Shown here: piece after piece, positions 1-5,681 of the stretch
How the letters are laid out: every line of letters starts with the position of its first letter
Numbering within the stretch: the stretch's first letter is position 1
NCBI GenBank assembly: GCA_945956975.1
Contig: CAMFKC010000197.1
Coordinates: 1 to 5,681 of the forward strand
DNA from: an uncultured Methylocystaceae bacterium
Lineage (GTDB): Bacteria; Pseudomonadota; Alphaproteobacteria; Rhizobiales; Beijerinckiaceae
Direction of reading: 5' to 3'
DNA length: 5,681 nucleotides
The notes under the pieces: generated by a model
Told to the model about the DNA's origin: nothing
Database searches by the model: none
Seen by the model: the letters and a program-made list of their open reading frames with translations, nothing else
Translations under genes and position numbers: made by a program

Positions 1-1
1 C

Positions 2-1147
2 CGCCGCAGCGCGGTCCAGCCCTTTCTCGCCATGGACGTGCTGCGCGAGGCCGGCAGTCTGGAGGCGCAGGGCCGCACGATCATGCATCTGGAGGTCGGA
101 GAGCCCGGCGCGCCGCCGCCGGCGCCCGTCCGCGCCGCTGCAATCGCCGCCTTGCAAGGCGGACGGGTCGGCTACACGGACGCGCTCGGCCGCGCCTCGC
201 TGCGCGCCCGCATCGCGCGGCACTACGGCGAAACCTACGATGTCGACGTCGCCCCGCAGCGCATTGTCGTCACGACTGGCTCGTCGGGCGGCTTCATTCT
301 CAGCTTTCTGGCCATGTTCGACGCAGGCGACCGCGTGGCCGTCGCCGCGCCCGGCTATCCTGCCTACGTCAACATCCTCGAGGCTTTGGGCTGCATCTGC
401 GTCCCGCTCGAAACGACCGCCGCGACCCGCCATGCGGTCACCGCCGACATGATCGAGGCCGCGCATCGCGAGGCGCCGCTCAAGGGCGTGCTGCTGATGA
501 GCCCGGCCAATCCTTCCGGCGTCATGATGACGGACGAGGCGCTGCGCGCCATCTGCGAGACCTGCGATCGGCTCGGAGTCGCCTTCATCTCCGACGAAAT
601 CTACCACGGCCTGACCTACGAGCGGCCCGCGGAGACGGCGCTGAAGTTCAGCGACGAGGCTGTCGTCGTGAACTCCTTCTCGAAATATTATTGCATGACA
701 GGCTGGCGGATCGGTTGGCTCGTCGTGCCGGAAGAACTCGTGCGTCCCGTGGAGCGCCTGCAGCAATCGCTGGCGATCTCCGTGCCGTTCCTGTCGCAGA
801 CCGCCGCAGAAGCGGCTTTCGACGCGCGCGCGGAACTGGAAGCCGTCAAGGCGAGCTATGCCCGCAATCGGGCGGCGCTGATCGATGCCTTGCCGAAGAT
901 GGGCCTGCCGGATTTCCAGCCGCCGGACGGCGCTTTCTACATCTATGCCGACATCGGCCGCTTCACTAACGACTCGCTCGACTTCTCGAAGCGCCTGCTG
1001 GAGGAGGCCGGCGTCGCTGCAACCCCCGGGGTCGATTTCGATCGCGCGCGCGGCGCCCGCACGCTGCGCCTGTCCTATGCGGGATCGGAAGCCGACATTG
1101 CGGAGGCGATCGCGCGAATGGCGCGCTGGCTCGATGAGCGCGCCTAG
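2..1147 (+). CDS. Class I/II PLP-dependent aminotransferase, 5' end cut by window edge
   Basis: Fold-type I aminotransferase that would move an amino group between an amino acid and a 2-oxo acid in the cytoplasm; the substrate cannot be read from sequence. Numbering from the Met at 32 (371 residues), visible motifs are a GSSGG turn, N160 in SPANPSG, D188 and Y191 in SDEIYHG (PLP ring contacts), the Schiff-base lysine K218 in NSFSKYY followed by MTGWRIGW with R226, and R346 in TLRLSY, the usual carboxylate-binding arginine. The frame stays open upstream of 32 to the window edge, reading RRSAVQPFLA, which matches the usual N-terminal 'PF..MDVL' stretch of this family. The real start is therefore outside the window and the full protein is probably slightly under 400 residues. 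It ends in a TAG shared through a CTAG with the convergent gene. The family call is firm; the specificity is unknown. Confidence 0.93.
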   Translation, partial: RRSAVQPFLAMDVLREAGSLEAQGRTIMHLEVGEPGAPPPAPVRAAAIAALQGGRVGYTDALGRASLRARIARHYGETYDVDVAPQRIVVTTGSSGGFILSFLAMFDAGDRVAVAAPGYPAYVNILEALGCICVPLETTAATRHAVTADMIEAAHREAPLKGVLLMSPANPSGVMMTDEALRAICETCDRLGVAFISDEIYHGLTYERPAETALKFSDEAVVVNSFSKYYCMTGWRIGWLVVPEELVRPVERLQQSLAISVPFLSQTAAEAAFDARAELEAVKASYARNRAALIDALPKMGLPDFQPPDGAFYIYADIGRFTNDSLDFSKRLLEEAGVAATPGVDFDRARGARTLRLSYAGSEADIAEAIARMARWLDERA

Positions 1148-2001
1148 GATGGGAGAAATCCCATCAGCCGGCGCAGCCCCGCCCAGATCGCGTCCTTGAA
1201 GCGTGTTTGCCACGGCTCGCCCGCACGAGGCGCATCCTTGTGCGCACGCGCCTTGCAGTCTTGCGCGAGCGTGACGACCATTGCCTCGCCGTCCGTGAAA
1301 TAACGGTCGCCGCCGCCGTTGCGTCCGTTCAGCGTCGGCCCGACGCCCGGAATCTCGTAGACATTCTCGACCATGCCGACGCTCGCGAGTTGTTCGGCGA
1401 CATAGTCGCGCTCGGCGTCAACGTCGGGCGATATGTGATGCGTCACCTGCAGCGTATAGCGGCTGAAGCCCACGCCGCGGTCGAAAGACGCCGATCCAAG
1501 CCAGACCGGCCTCTGCTCGTCGCCCGATTGCAGCACGCGCCATAGCCGGATGTGGTGGCGCTGGTCGGCGCTGTCGCCCTGGGCCTTCTCGAAGGCGAGA
1601 TCCTCGGATCGTCCATCATAGAACAACGGACTGACTGGCGCAGCCGGATAGGGCCTGCGCAGCGCGACGCTGCCGATGATGCGAAGCGACGTTTCAAGCG
1701 TGATCGGATTCGCCGCGAACCAGCCCGCGTTATGGAAGGCGCAGACGATTTCCCGATCCGAACCCACGACCCCGAAATTGATGGGATCGCCGGCAATGTC
1801 GGCCGAGGTCCGGGTTGTCATGGGTTTGCCCGCAAGGCCCTTCTGCGCCTCGCGACGCCAGAACAGCGGCAATGCGAGGTAGGCGACGACAGCCCACAAT
1901 ATCAAGGCTGTAAGTGCAGCATTTGCAGCCCGGCGCTTTTTCGAGCGCCGATGCATGCCGGTCTTGGAGCTTATGCTCTGGCGCTCTATCTGTGCTGCCA
2001 T
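1144..2001 (-). CDS. Membrane-anchored LssY C-terminal-like domain protein
   Basis: Predicted 285-residue protein of unknown biochemical role. A basic N-terminus (HRRSKKRR, residues 17-24) precedes one hydrophobic segment at about 25-48 (ALTALILWAVVAYLALPLFW), which predicts a single N-in anchor with the rest in the periplasm. Residues about 70-250 resemble the LssY C-terminal domain, named after Legionella lssY: GDPINFGVVGS, AGWFAANPITLETSLRI, RPYPAAPVSPLFYDGR, DLAFEK, RHHIRLWR, FDRGVG and THHISPDVDAERD are typical. The reading frame stays open far upstream, antisense to the alkene reductase, but that part is a shadow. I chose the ATG at 2001 because AGGA lies 10 nt upstream; ATGs at 2022 (355 bp closer shadow frame aside, only GGGGAAG abutting it) and 1956 (270 residues, anchor intact) are alternatives. 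Known LssY proteins may carry other N-terminal domains; this one has only the anchor. Domain call good, start uncertain. Confidence 0.8.
   Translation of the reverse strand: MAAQIERQSISSKTGMHRRSKKRRAANAALTALILWAVVAYLALPLFWRREAQKGLAGKPMTTRTSADIAGDPINFGVVGSDREIVCAFHNAGWFAANPITLETSLRIIGSVALRRPYPAAPVSPLFYDGRSEDLAFEKAQGDSADQRHHIRLWRVLQSGDEQRPVWLGSASFDRGVGFSRYTLQVTHHISPDVDAERDYVAEQLASVGMVENVYEIPGVGPTLNGRNGGGDRYFTDGEAMVVTLAQDCKARAHKDAPRAGEPWQTRFKDAIWAGLRRLMGFLPS
1148..1165 (+). other. Hairpin with GAAA loop right after the aminotransferase stop
   Basis: A perfect 7-bp stem (gatggga at 1148-1154 with tcccatc at 1159-1165) closes a GAAA loop. It starts on the base after the TAG stop of the + gene. 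No T-tract follows on the + strand, and none follows on the - strand, so it is not a standard intrinsic terminator. It may mark or protect the 3' end of the aminotransferase mRNA. It also lies inside the last codons of the convergent gene (residues near GFLPS), so the match could be coincidental. Confidence 0.4.
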
Positions 2002-2046
2002 CTTGCGGCTATCCTGCCGCATCTTCCCCAAAACCGGAACGACTGC
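2002..2046. promoter_or_regulatory. 45-bp divergent intergenic region
   Basis: This is the only non-coding DNA between the divergent starts of the LssY-like gene (2001, -) and the alkene reductase (2047, +). The two promoters must lie here or reach into the opposite gene's 5' end. I could not find a convincing -35/-10 pair on either strand. It holds a short inverted repeat, gcggc (2005-2009) and gccgc (2016-2020) around a 6-base centre, which could be an operator half-site pair or chance in GC-rich DNA. If the LssY-like gene starts at 1956 instead, the region grows to 90 bp. Confidence 0.45.
2036..2039 (+). promoter_or_regulatory. Weak ribosome binding site for the alkene reductase
   Basis: GGAA sits 7 nt before the ATG at 2047. 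It is a short match to the anti-Shine-Dalgarno, but it favours this start over the in-frame ATG at 2056, which has no purine-rich sequence at a workable distance. Confidence 0.4.
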
Positions 2047-3114
2047 ATGACATCGATGTTCGATCCGATCGCGCTCGGCGCGATCAACATGCCCAACCGC
2101 ATCGTGATGGCGCCGCTCACGCGCAACCGCGCCAGCCTGCCCGGCCGTGCGCCGACGGCGCTCGTCGCTGAATATTACGCGCAGCGCGCCTCCGCCGGCC
2201 TCATCCTCACCGAAGCGACCTCCGTATCGCCGCAGGGCGTCGGCTATCCCTCGACGCCGGGCTGCTGGTCCGACGAGCAGACGGCGGGCTGGAAGCAGGT
2301 GGTGGACGCCGTCCACGCCGCGGGCGGCCGCATCATGATGCAGCTCTGGCACGTCGGCCGCATCTCCGATCCCATGTACCACGACGGCCAGCCGCCGGTG
2401 TCCGCCAGCGCGATCGCCGCTACCGGCCACGTCAGCCTGCTGCGCCCCAAGCGCGACTTCCCCACGCCGCGCGCTCTGGAGACGGACGAGATCCCGGGCG
2501 TCGTCGCCGCCTACAAGCGCGGCGCCGAGAACGCCAAGAAGGCCGGCTTCGACGGCGTCGAAATCCACGGCGCCAACGGCTATCTGATCGACCAGTTCTT
2601 GCAGGACGGCTCCAACAAGCGCACCGACCGCTACGGCGGCTCGGTCGAGAACCGCGCGCGCCTCATGCTCGAAGTCGCGGACGCCTGCATCGACGTCTGG
2701 GGCGCGAGCCGCGTCGGCATGCACATCGCTCCGCGCTGCGACGCGCATTCGATGGGCGACAGCGATCCGGCGAAGACCTTCGGCTATGTCGCGAGCGAAC
2801 TGGGCAAGCGCAAGATCGCCTTCATCTTCGCGCGTGAATCGCTCAAGGAGCCGCGCCTCGGCCCGACGCTGCGCAAGGCCTTCGGCGGCCCGTGGATCGC
2901 CAACGAGGGACTGACCGCCGAGACGGCGGCGCAGGTGCTCGCCAACAACGAGGCGGACGCCGTCTCCTTCGGCAAGGATTTCATCTCCAACGCCGACCTC
3001 GTCGAGCGCCTGAAGAAGAACGCGCCGCTCAACGCGTGGAACATGGAGACCTTCTATTCCGAAGGTCCGCACGGCTACACGGACTATCCCGTGCTGGAGA
3101 AGGCGACGGCGTAA
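2047..3114 (+). CDS. Old Yellow Enzyme family alkene reductase (FMN, NAD(P)H-dependent)
   Basis: 355-residue cytoplasmic flavoenzyme of normal family length, expected to reduce C=C bonds activated by carbonyl or nitro groups; some relatives act on nitrate esters. The TIM-barrel landmarks are in order: MAPLTRNR with T25, QLWHVGR with Q99, HGANGYLIDQFL with the substrate-binding pair H174 and N177 and proton donor Y179, TDRYGGSVENR at 193-203, and a C-terminal phosphate-site region IANEGLTAE to SFGKDFISNADLVERL. The H/N pair is as in yeast OYE1 rather than the H/H pair of PETN reductase. Two flavin-contact positions differ from the classic enzymes: the Arg of 'VG-R-SP' is H226 (VGMHIAPR) and the Arg of 'FGR' is K310. 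I recall related alphaproteobacterial reductases with a similar 'H-APR-D' stretch, so this may be a subfamily trait. The open frame upstream of 2047 is antisense to the LssY-like gene and not part of the protein. It is convergent with the luciferase-like gene, one base apart. Confidence 0.93.
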   Translation: MTSMFDPIALGAINMPNRIVMAPLTRNRASLPGRAPTALVAEYYAQRASAGLILTEATSVSPQGVGYPSTPGCWSDEQTAGWKQVVDAVHAAGGRIMMQLWHVGRISDPMYHDGQPPVSASAIAATGHVSLLRPKRDFPTPRALETDEIPGVVAAYKRGAENAKKAGFDGVEIHGANGYLIDQFLQDGSNKRTDRYGGSVENRARLMLEVADACIDVWGASRVGMHIAPRCDAHSMGDSDPAKTFGYVASELGKRKIAFIFARESLKEPRLGPTLRKAFGGPWIANEGLTAETAAQVLANNEADAVSFGKDFISNADLVERLKKNAPLNAWNMETFYSEGPHGYTDYPVLEKATA

Positions 3115-3115
3115 C

Positions 3116-4162
3116 CTACAATGCAGGCGCCGGCGCCCATGCGTCGGCGTCCGCGTCCTGAAGACGCGGCATCACATCCGAAGCGAAGAGTTCGATCGAT
3201 CTCCTCGCTTCCGCGAAAGTCATGTCGCCGAACACGAACGTTCCCTCGAAATAGGTCACGCCCGTCGCTGCGATCTGTTCGGCGAGCGCGCGGCGCACGG
3301 TTTCGGGCGAGCCCACCAGCGCGGCGCCTGACGCGATCACCGGCTCGATCGTGTCGGGCAGGTTCATGGTCAGCGGCGCCCCGCCGAAATCGCGCCATAG
3401 CCGCCAGAAGCTCACGACGAACACTTTCCACGCGCGCGCCGCGATCGCGCGGGCCTGCTCGTCGGTTTCGCCGACGAAGACGAACCGGTTGAAGCCGACG
3501 AGCGGGCGCTCGCCGTCGCCGTGATCGCAGCGCCCATATTCCGCTTTGTAGGCGCTGGAGATCGAGCGCACGCGCTCGACGGGTCCCGAAGACATAACGT
3601 TGTAGCCCATGCGCGCGGGCCAGCCTGCGCTGTCGGCGGAGCCGGCGACATACCAGACCGGCGGATGCGGGCGCTGCACCGGCGCCATCGCAACGGGCAC
3701 GCCGTCGTAGGTGAAATGCGCGCCCTGATAGTCGAGACGGCCCATCGTCAGACCCTGCATCACGATGTCGTGGACCTCGCGATAGACGTCGAGCGCCTTC
3801 TCCGGCGCCACGCCCATGAAGCGGACCTCGTGCGGCGAGGCGCCGCGGCCGATCCCGATGTCGAAGCGCCCGCCACTCAACCCGTCGAGCATACAGATCT
3901 CCTCGACGAGGCGCAGCGGATTGTAGAGCGGCAGGATGTAGACGAGCGGCCCGATCCGGATGCGCTTCGTGCGCTGGGCGACCGCCGCAAGAAAGACGCT
4001 GGGCGATGGCGTGGTGGAGAGCGGCGTCGAATGGTGCTCGCTCTGGTGATAGATGTGAAAGCCGCAGCGGTCGTAGACCTCGGCGAGCGCGAGGCGCTGC
4101 TCGTAATGCTCGGGCAGCGCGCGTCCCGAGGCGTCGTGCTGGTCGAATATGCCGAACTTCAT
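3116..4162 (-). CDS. LLM class (luciferase-like) flavin-dependent oxidoreductase
   Basis: 348-residue TIM-barrel protein of the bacterial luciferase-like superfamily. Members use reduced FMN (or F420 in other subgroups) for monooxygenation; the substrate here is unknown, and light emission is not implied. Visible signatures: N-terminal MKFGIFDQHD strand, GFHIYHQSEHH at 34-44 (the EHH typical of LuxA-like proteins), SPSVFLAAVAQRTKRIRIGPLVY at 53-75, LPLYNPLRLVEEICMLDGLSGGRFDIGIGRG at 77-107, PVQRPHPPVWYVAGS at 161-175, and ALVGSPETVRRAL near the C-terminus. The length is normal. The start at 4162 is well supported by GGGAGG 6 nt upstream and by the N-terminal motif starting at residue 1. The last residues (LQDADADAWAPAPAL) are low complexity. 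It follows the carotenoid oxygenase on the same strand after 147 bp containing a terminator, so it probably has its own promoter, which I could not identify. Its stop is 1 bp from the convergent alkene reductase stop. Confidence 0.93.
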   Translation of the reverse strand: MKFGIFDQHDASGRALPEHYEQRLALAEVYDRCGFHIYHQSEHHSTPLSTTPSPSVFLAAVAQRTKRIRIGPLVYILPLYNPLRLVEEICMLDGLSGGRFDIGIGRGASPHEVRFMGVAPEKALDVYREVHDIVMQGLTMGRLDYQGAHFTYDGVPVAMAPVQRPHPPVWYVAGSADSAGWPARMGYNVMSSGPVERVRSISSAYKAEYGRCDHGDGERPLVGFNRFVFVGETDEQARAIAARAWKVFVVSFWRLWRDFGGAPLTMNLPDTIEPVIASGAALVGSPETVRRALAEQIAATGVTYFEGTFVFGDMTFAEARRSIELFASDVMPRLQDADADAWAPAPAL

Positions 4163-4168
4163 CGCGCG

Positions 4169-4174
4169 CCTCCC
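4169..4174 (-). promoter_or_regulatory. Strong ribosome binding site for the luciferase-like gene
   Basis: On the - strand GGGAGG lies 6 nt before the ATG at 4162. It is the best Shine-Dalgarno match among the three starts visible in the window and fixes this start against the longer overlapping frame that begins at 4340. Confidence 0.75.
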
Positions 4175-4260
4175 GACGCTGGCCTTTTGCGTCGAGCCTA
4201 ACGTCTGTCGGCTGCCGCGAACAGGCCGGCGCCATGTCGCGTGCGAAAGCCTCCCGGACG

Positions 4261-4287
4261 AAAAACGCCGGGCGCATGGCCCGGCGT
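4261..4287 (-). terminator. Rho-independent terminator of the carotenoid oxygenase gene
   Basis: Read on the - strand, a perfect 9-bp GC-rich stem (ACGCCGGGC at 4287-4279 with GCCCGGCGT at 4273-4265) closes a 5-base loop and runs into a T-tract (five T at 4265-4261, the first of them paired in the stem). It begins 22 nt after the carotenoid oxygenase stop at 4310. Stem, loop, T-run and position all fit an intrinsic terminator. There is no T-tract in the + direction. Confidence 0.85.
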
Positions 4288-4309
4288 GATCTGGATAGGG
4301 GCGCCGGGC
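4279..4309 (-). other. Alternative hairpin overlapping the terminator stem
   Basis: The 8-mer cgccgggc occurs at 4266-4273 and again at 4302-4309. The complementary arm at 4279-4286 can therefore pair with either copy. Pairing with 4302-4309 (8 bp, 15-base loop from 4287 to 4301) excludes the terminator stem. This is the geometry of a terminator/antiterminator pair, but it sits in a 3' untranslated region and the alternative stem is one pair shorter with a larger loop. Function is unproven. Confidence 0.4.
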
Positions 4310-5681
4310 TCAGAAGTGCATGTCGCGCGAAGAAACCCAATTGCCGTGGAAGCCCGGCGGCACGCGATGGGGAATTTTAACCCGTGCGACGGGATCGCTT
4401 TCGAATTTCATCGCATCGATGATGACGAGTTCCGTCGTCTCGTCGTTCATGTCGACGACGAGCCCGACCATCCATCCCTCTCCCTCCGGCGCATCGTCTG
4501 CGCGCGGAACGAAGACGAATTCGCCGGGATGGCGGCCCGCGCCGAAATCGTGGACCGCGCGGGCGCCGCTGACCAGATCGTGCCGGTAGAGCTTGGTGTT
4601 CGAGATCGCGAAATCGCCGTCGGGCAGCGCCATCGTGAAGGCGTAGCGATAAGGCTGGCCGAACCGGCGTTCGTCGGGCCGCGGGAATTCCTGCGGTGTC
4701 GCGTCGATCGTGCGGACGTCGATCGTCTTCGCGCGCGGATCGATCGTCCAGCGTTGCAGCCCGAGGCTGCGGCCGTTCGGCCCGCCGGTCTCTTCCGCGA
4801 ACATTGTCTCGTAGACGCAGGAATCGAGCACGACATTGCCGTCGCCATCGTCATAGGCGTTGGCGACGTGAAAAATATAGACCGGCGGGCAATCGATCCA
4901 GATGATCTCGTCGGCGCCGCCTTTGCGCGGCAACAGGCCGACGCGCGCCTTGTGTTCCGGGTTCCAGCGATAGGGGAACTTGTGGCCGCCCATCATCGCC
5001 TTCAGCGAAAAGGTCACCGGCAGATCGAGGATGATGGCGTAGCGCTGCGTGATCGCGCAATCGTGGATCGAGGGTCCGTGCTCCACCTTCACGGGCAGTT
5101 CGCGGATCACGCGTCCCTCGGGGGAAACGACGACGTGCCGGATCGTCGTCATGTCGGGCCCCTCGTAGCAGATGCCGTGGAATTCTCCGGTGACGGGATC
5201 GCGATGCGGATGGGCGGTGAAGCTGCCGTTGAGCGTATCGCCGAAGCGCTCGTAGGCCTGGTCCTCGAGCGTGTCGCTGAGCGTTACCGGATAGCTGCCG
5301 GCCTCCACCAGCGCGAAGGTGCGCCCGGCCATGCCCACGACATTGGTGTTGACGGTATCGAAGATGTGGCGCGGACCGGGGGCGGCGGGCAGGCCGGTTG
5401 CAGCGGCGACCGCGTTCGAGCGGATCCAGCGGTTGCGGTACCACAGCGCCTTGCCGTCGCGCAGGGCCAGCCCATGCACCATGCCGTCGCCGGAGAACCA
5501 GTGGTAGCCCTTCGGGTCCGGCTTCGCGGGATTGGGGCCGATGCGCAGGTAGCGGCCGTCGAGTTCGCGCGGAATGGCCCCGATGACCGCCAGCTCCTCG
5601 AGCGTCAGTTCCTGCGTCATCGGCTGATGAATGGCGGAGAGATAGGCGCTCGCCTCGTCCGGCAGGCGCGCCCTGTTGAAG
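4310..5681 (-). CDS. Carotenoid oxygenase (carotenoid cleavage dioxygenase family), 5' end cut by window edge
   Basis: Non-haem Fe(II) dioxygenase of the RPE65/carotenoid cleavage family, which splits a conjugated C=C bond with O2 into two carbonyl products. Numbering from the internal Met at 5620 (436 residues), the four iron-binding histidines are all present: H137 (SFTAHPHRDP), H186 (SIHDCAIT), H251 (IFHVANAY) and H425 (PPGFHGNW). Likely second-shell glutamates are E311 (EFPRPD) and E367 (GEFVFVPR). The N-terminal DGRYLRIGPNP and HWFSGDGMVHG motifs are typical. Upstream of 5620 the frame remains open to the edge and reads AYLSAIHQP just before MTQELTLEELAV, as family N-termini do, so the true start is outside the window. 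Where lignostilbene dioxygenases have a catalytic-site Lys ('ALKE'), this has ALVEAG, which favours a carotenoid or apocarotenoid substrate; this is from memory of the families. An intrinsic terminator follows 22 nt after the stop. Confidence 0.94.
   Translation of the reverse strand, partial: FNRARLPDEASAYLSAIHQPMTQELTLEELAVIGAIPRELDGRYLRIGPNPAKPDPKGYHWFSGDGMVHGLALRDGKALWYRNRWIRSNAVAAATGLPAAPGPRHIFDTVNTNVVGMAGRTFALVEAGSYPVTLSDTLEDQAYERFGDTLNGSFTAHPHRDPVTGEFHGICYEGPDMTTIRHVVVSPEGRVIRELPVKVEHGPSIHDCAITQRYAIILDLPVTFSLKAMMGGHKFPYRWNPEHKARVGLLPRKGGADEIIWIDCPPVYIFHVANAYDDGDGNVVLDSCVYETMFAEETGGPNGRSLGLQRWTIDPRAKTIDVRTIDATPQEFPRPDERRFGQPYRYAFTMALPDGDFAISNTKLYRHDLVSGARAVHDFGAGRHPGEFVFVPRADDAPEGEGWMVGLVVDMNDETTELVIIDAMKFESDPVARVKIPHRVPPGFHGNWVSSRDMHF

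Noticed and set aside
1964..1992. TTGGAG and TATCTG with a 17-base spacer as a promoter for the alkene reductase
   Set aside because: Each hexamer matches the consensus at only 3 of 6 positions, so it is not better than chance.
1552..2046. Open frame upstream of the alkene reductase suggesting a longer protein or fusion
   Set aside because: It is antisense to the LssY-like gene, codon-aligned with it, and resembles nothing; the family N-terminus begins at the Met at 2047.
2047..3072. Long - strand open frame antisense to the alkene reductase, in frame with the LssY-like gene (642 codons in all)
   Set aside because: Its codons are exact reverse complements of the reductase codons, so a stop would need TTA, CTA or TCA in the sense gene, which are rare in GC-rich DNA. 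The translation is rich in Arg, Ala and Val and has no recognisable domain.
3151..3169. Stem-loop as a terminator for the alkene reductase
   Set aside because: 7-bp stem without a T-tract, inside the coding region of the convergent gene; kept only as part of the junction finding.
3521..4201. 226-codon + strand frame antisense to the luciferase-like gene
   Set aside because: Codon-aligned antisense shadow with no start signal or domain.
3084..4340. 418-codon - strand frame overlapping the luciferase-like gene
   Set aside because: Arg/Ala-rich shadow in another frame; the 348-residue frame carries the family motifs and a strong ribosome site. A GGGAGG-like repeat near 4250 precedes an ATG at 4235 in this frame, but the product has no recognisable features.

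Overview
The window is GC-rich (by eye about 65%) and densely coded, with third codon positions mostly G or C. It looks like a chromosomal stretch of a high-GC proteobacterium. The protein sequences suggest an alphaproteobacterium, perhaps Hyphomicrobiales, but this is an impression from family resemblance and not a placement. I saw no tRNA, rRNA, CRISPR array, insertion sequence, phage gene or attachment site.

Five protein genes fill the window. From left to right they are: (1) a class I/II PLP-dependent aminotransferase on the + strand, whose start lies beyond the left edge; (2) a membrane-anchored protein with an LssY C-terminal-like domain on the - strand, meeting gene 1 tail to tail with both TAG stops inside one CTAG; (3) an Old Yellow Enzyme family alkene reductase on the + strand, divergent from gene 2 across only 45 bp; (4) a luciferase-like (LLM class) flavin-dependent oxidoreductase on the - strand, meeting gene 3 tail to tail with a 1-bp gap; (5) a carotenoid oxygenase on the - strand, upstream of gene 4 in transcription order. 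Gene 5 runs off the right edge, so the internal Met at 5620 is probably not its true start.

The non-coding DNA is small. It comprises the 45-bp divergent region at 2002-2046 and a 147-bp gap at 4163-4309. The gap holds a clear Rho-independent terminator for gene 5 and, overlapping it, a second possible hairpin that would compete with the terminator stem. A GAAA-loop hairpin follows directly on the aminotransferase stop.

The known chemistry of the families is amino-group transfer, FMN-dependent reduction of activated C=C bonds, FMNH2-dependent oxygenation and oxidative cleavage of conjugated polyenes or stilbenes. One could imagine genes 3 to 5 acting on enal or enone products of carotenoid cleavage, but strand layout and the terminator argue against one operon, so this is speculation. 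I find no strong evidence for a new multi-gene system. The most useful observations are the two truncated edge genes, the terminator with its competing stem, the tail-to-tail packing, and two changed FMN-contact positions in the alkene reductase.
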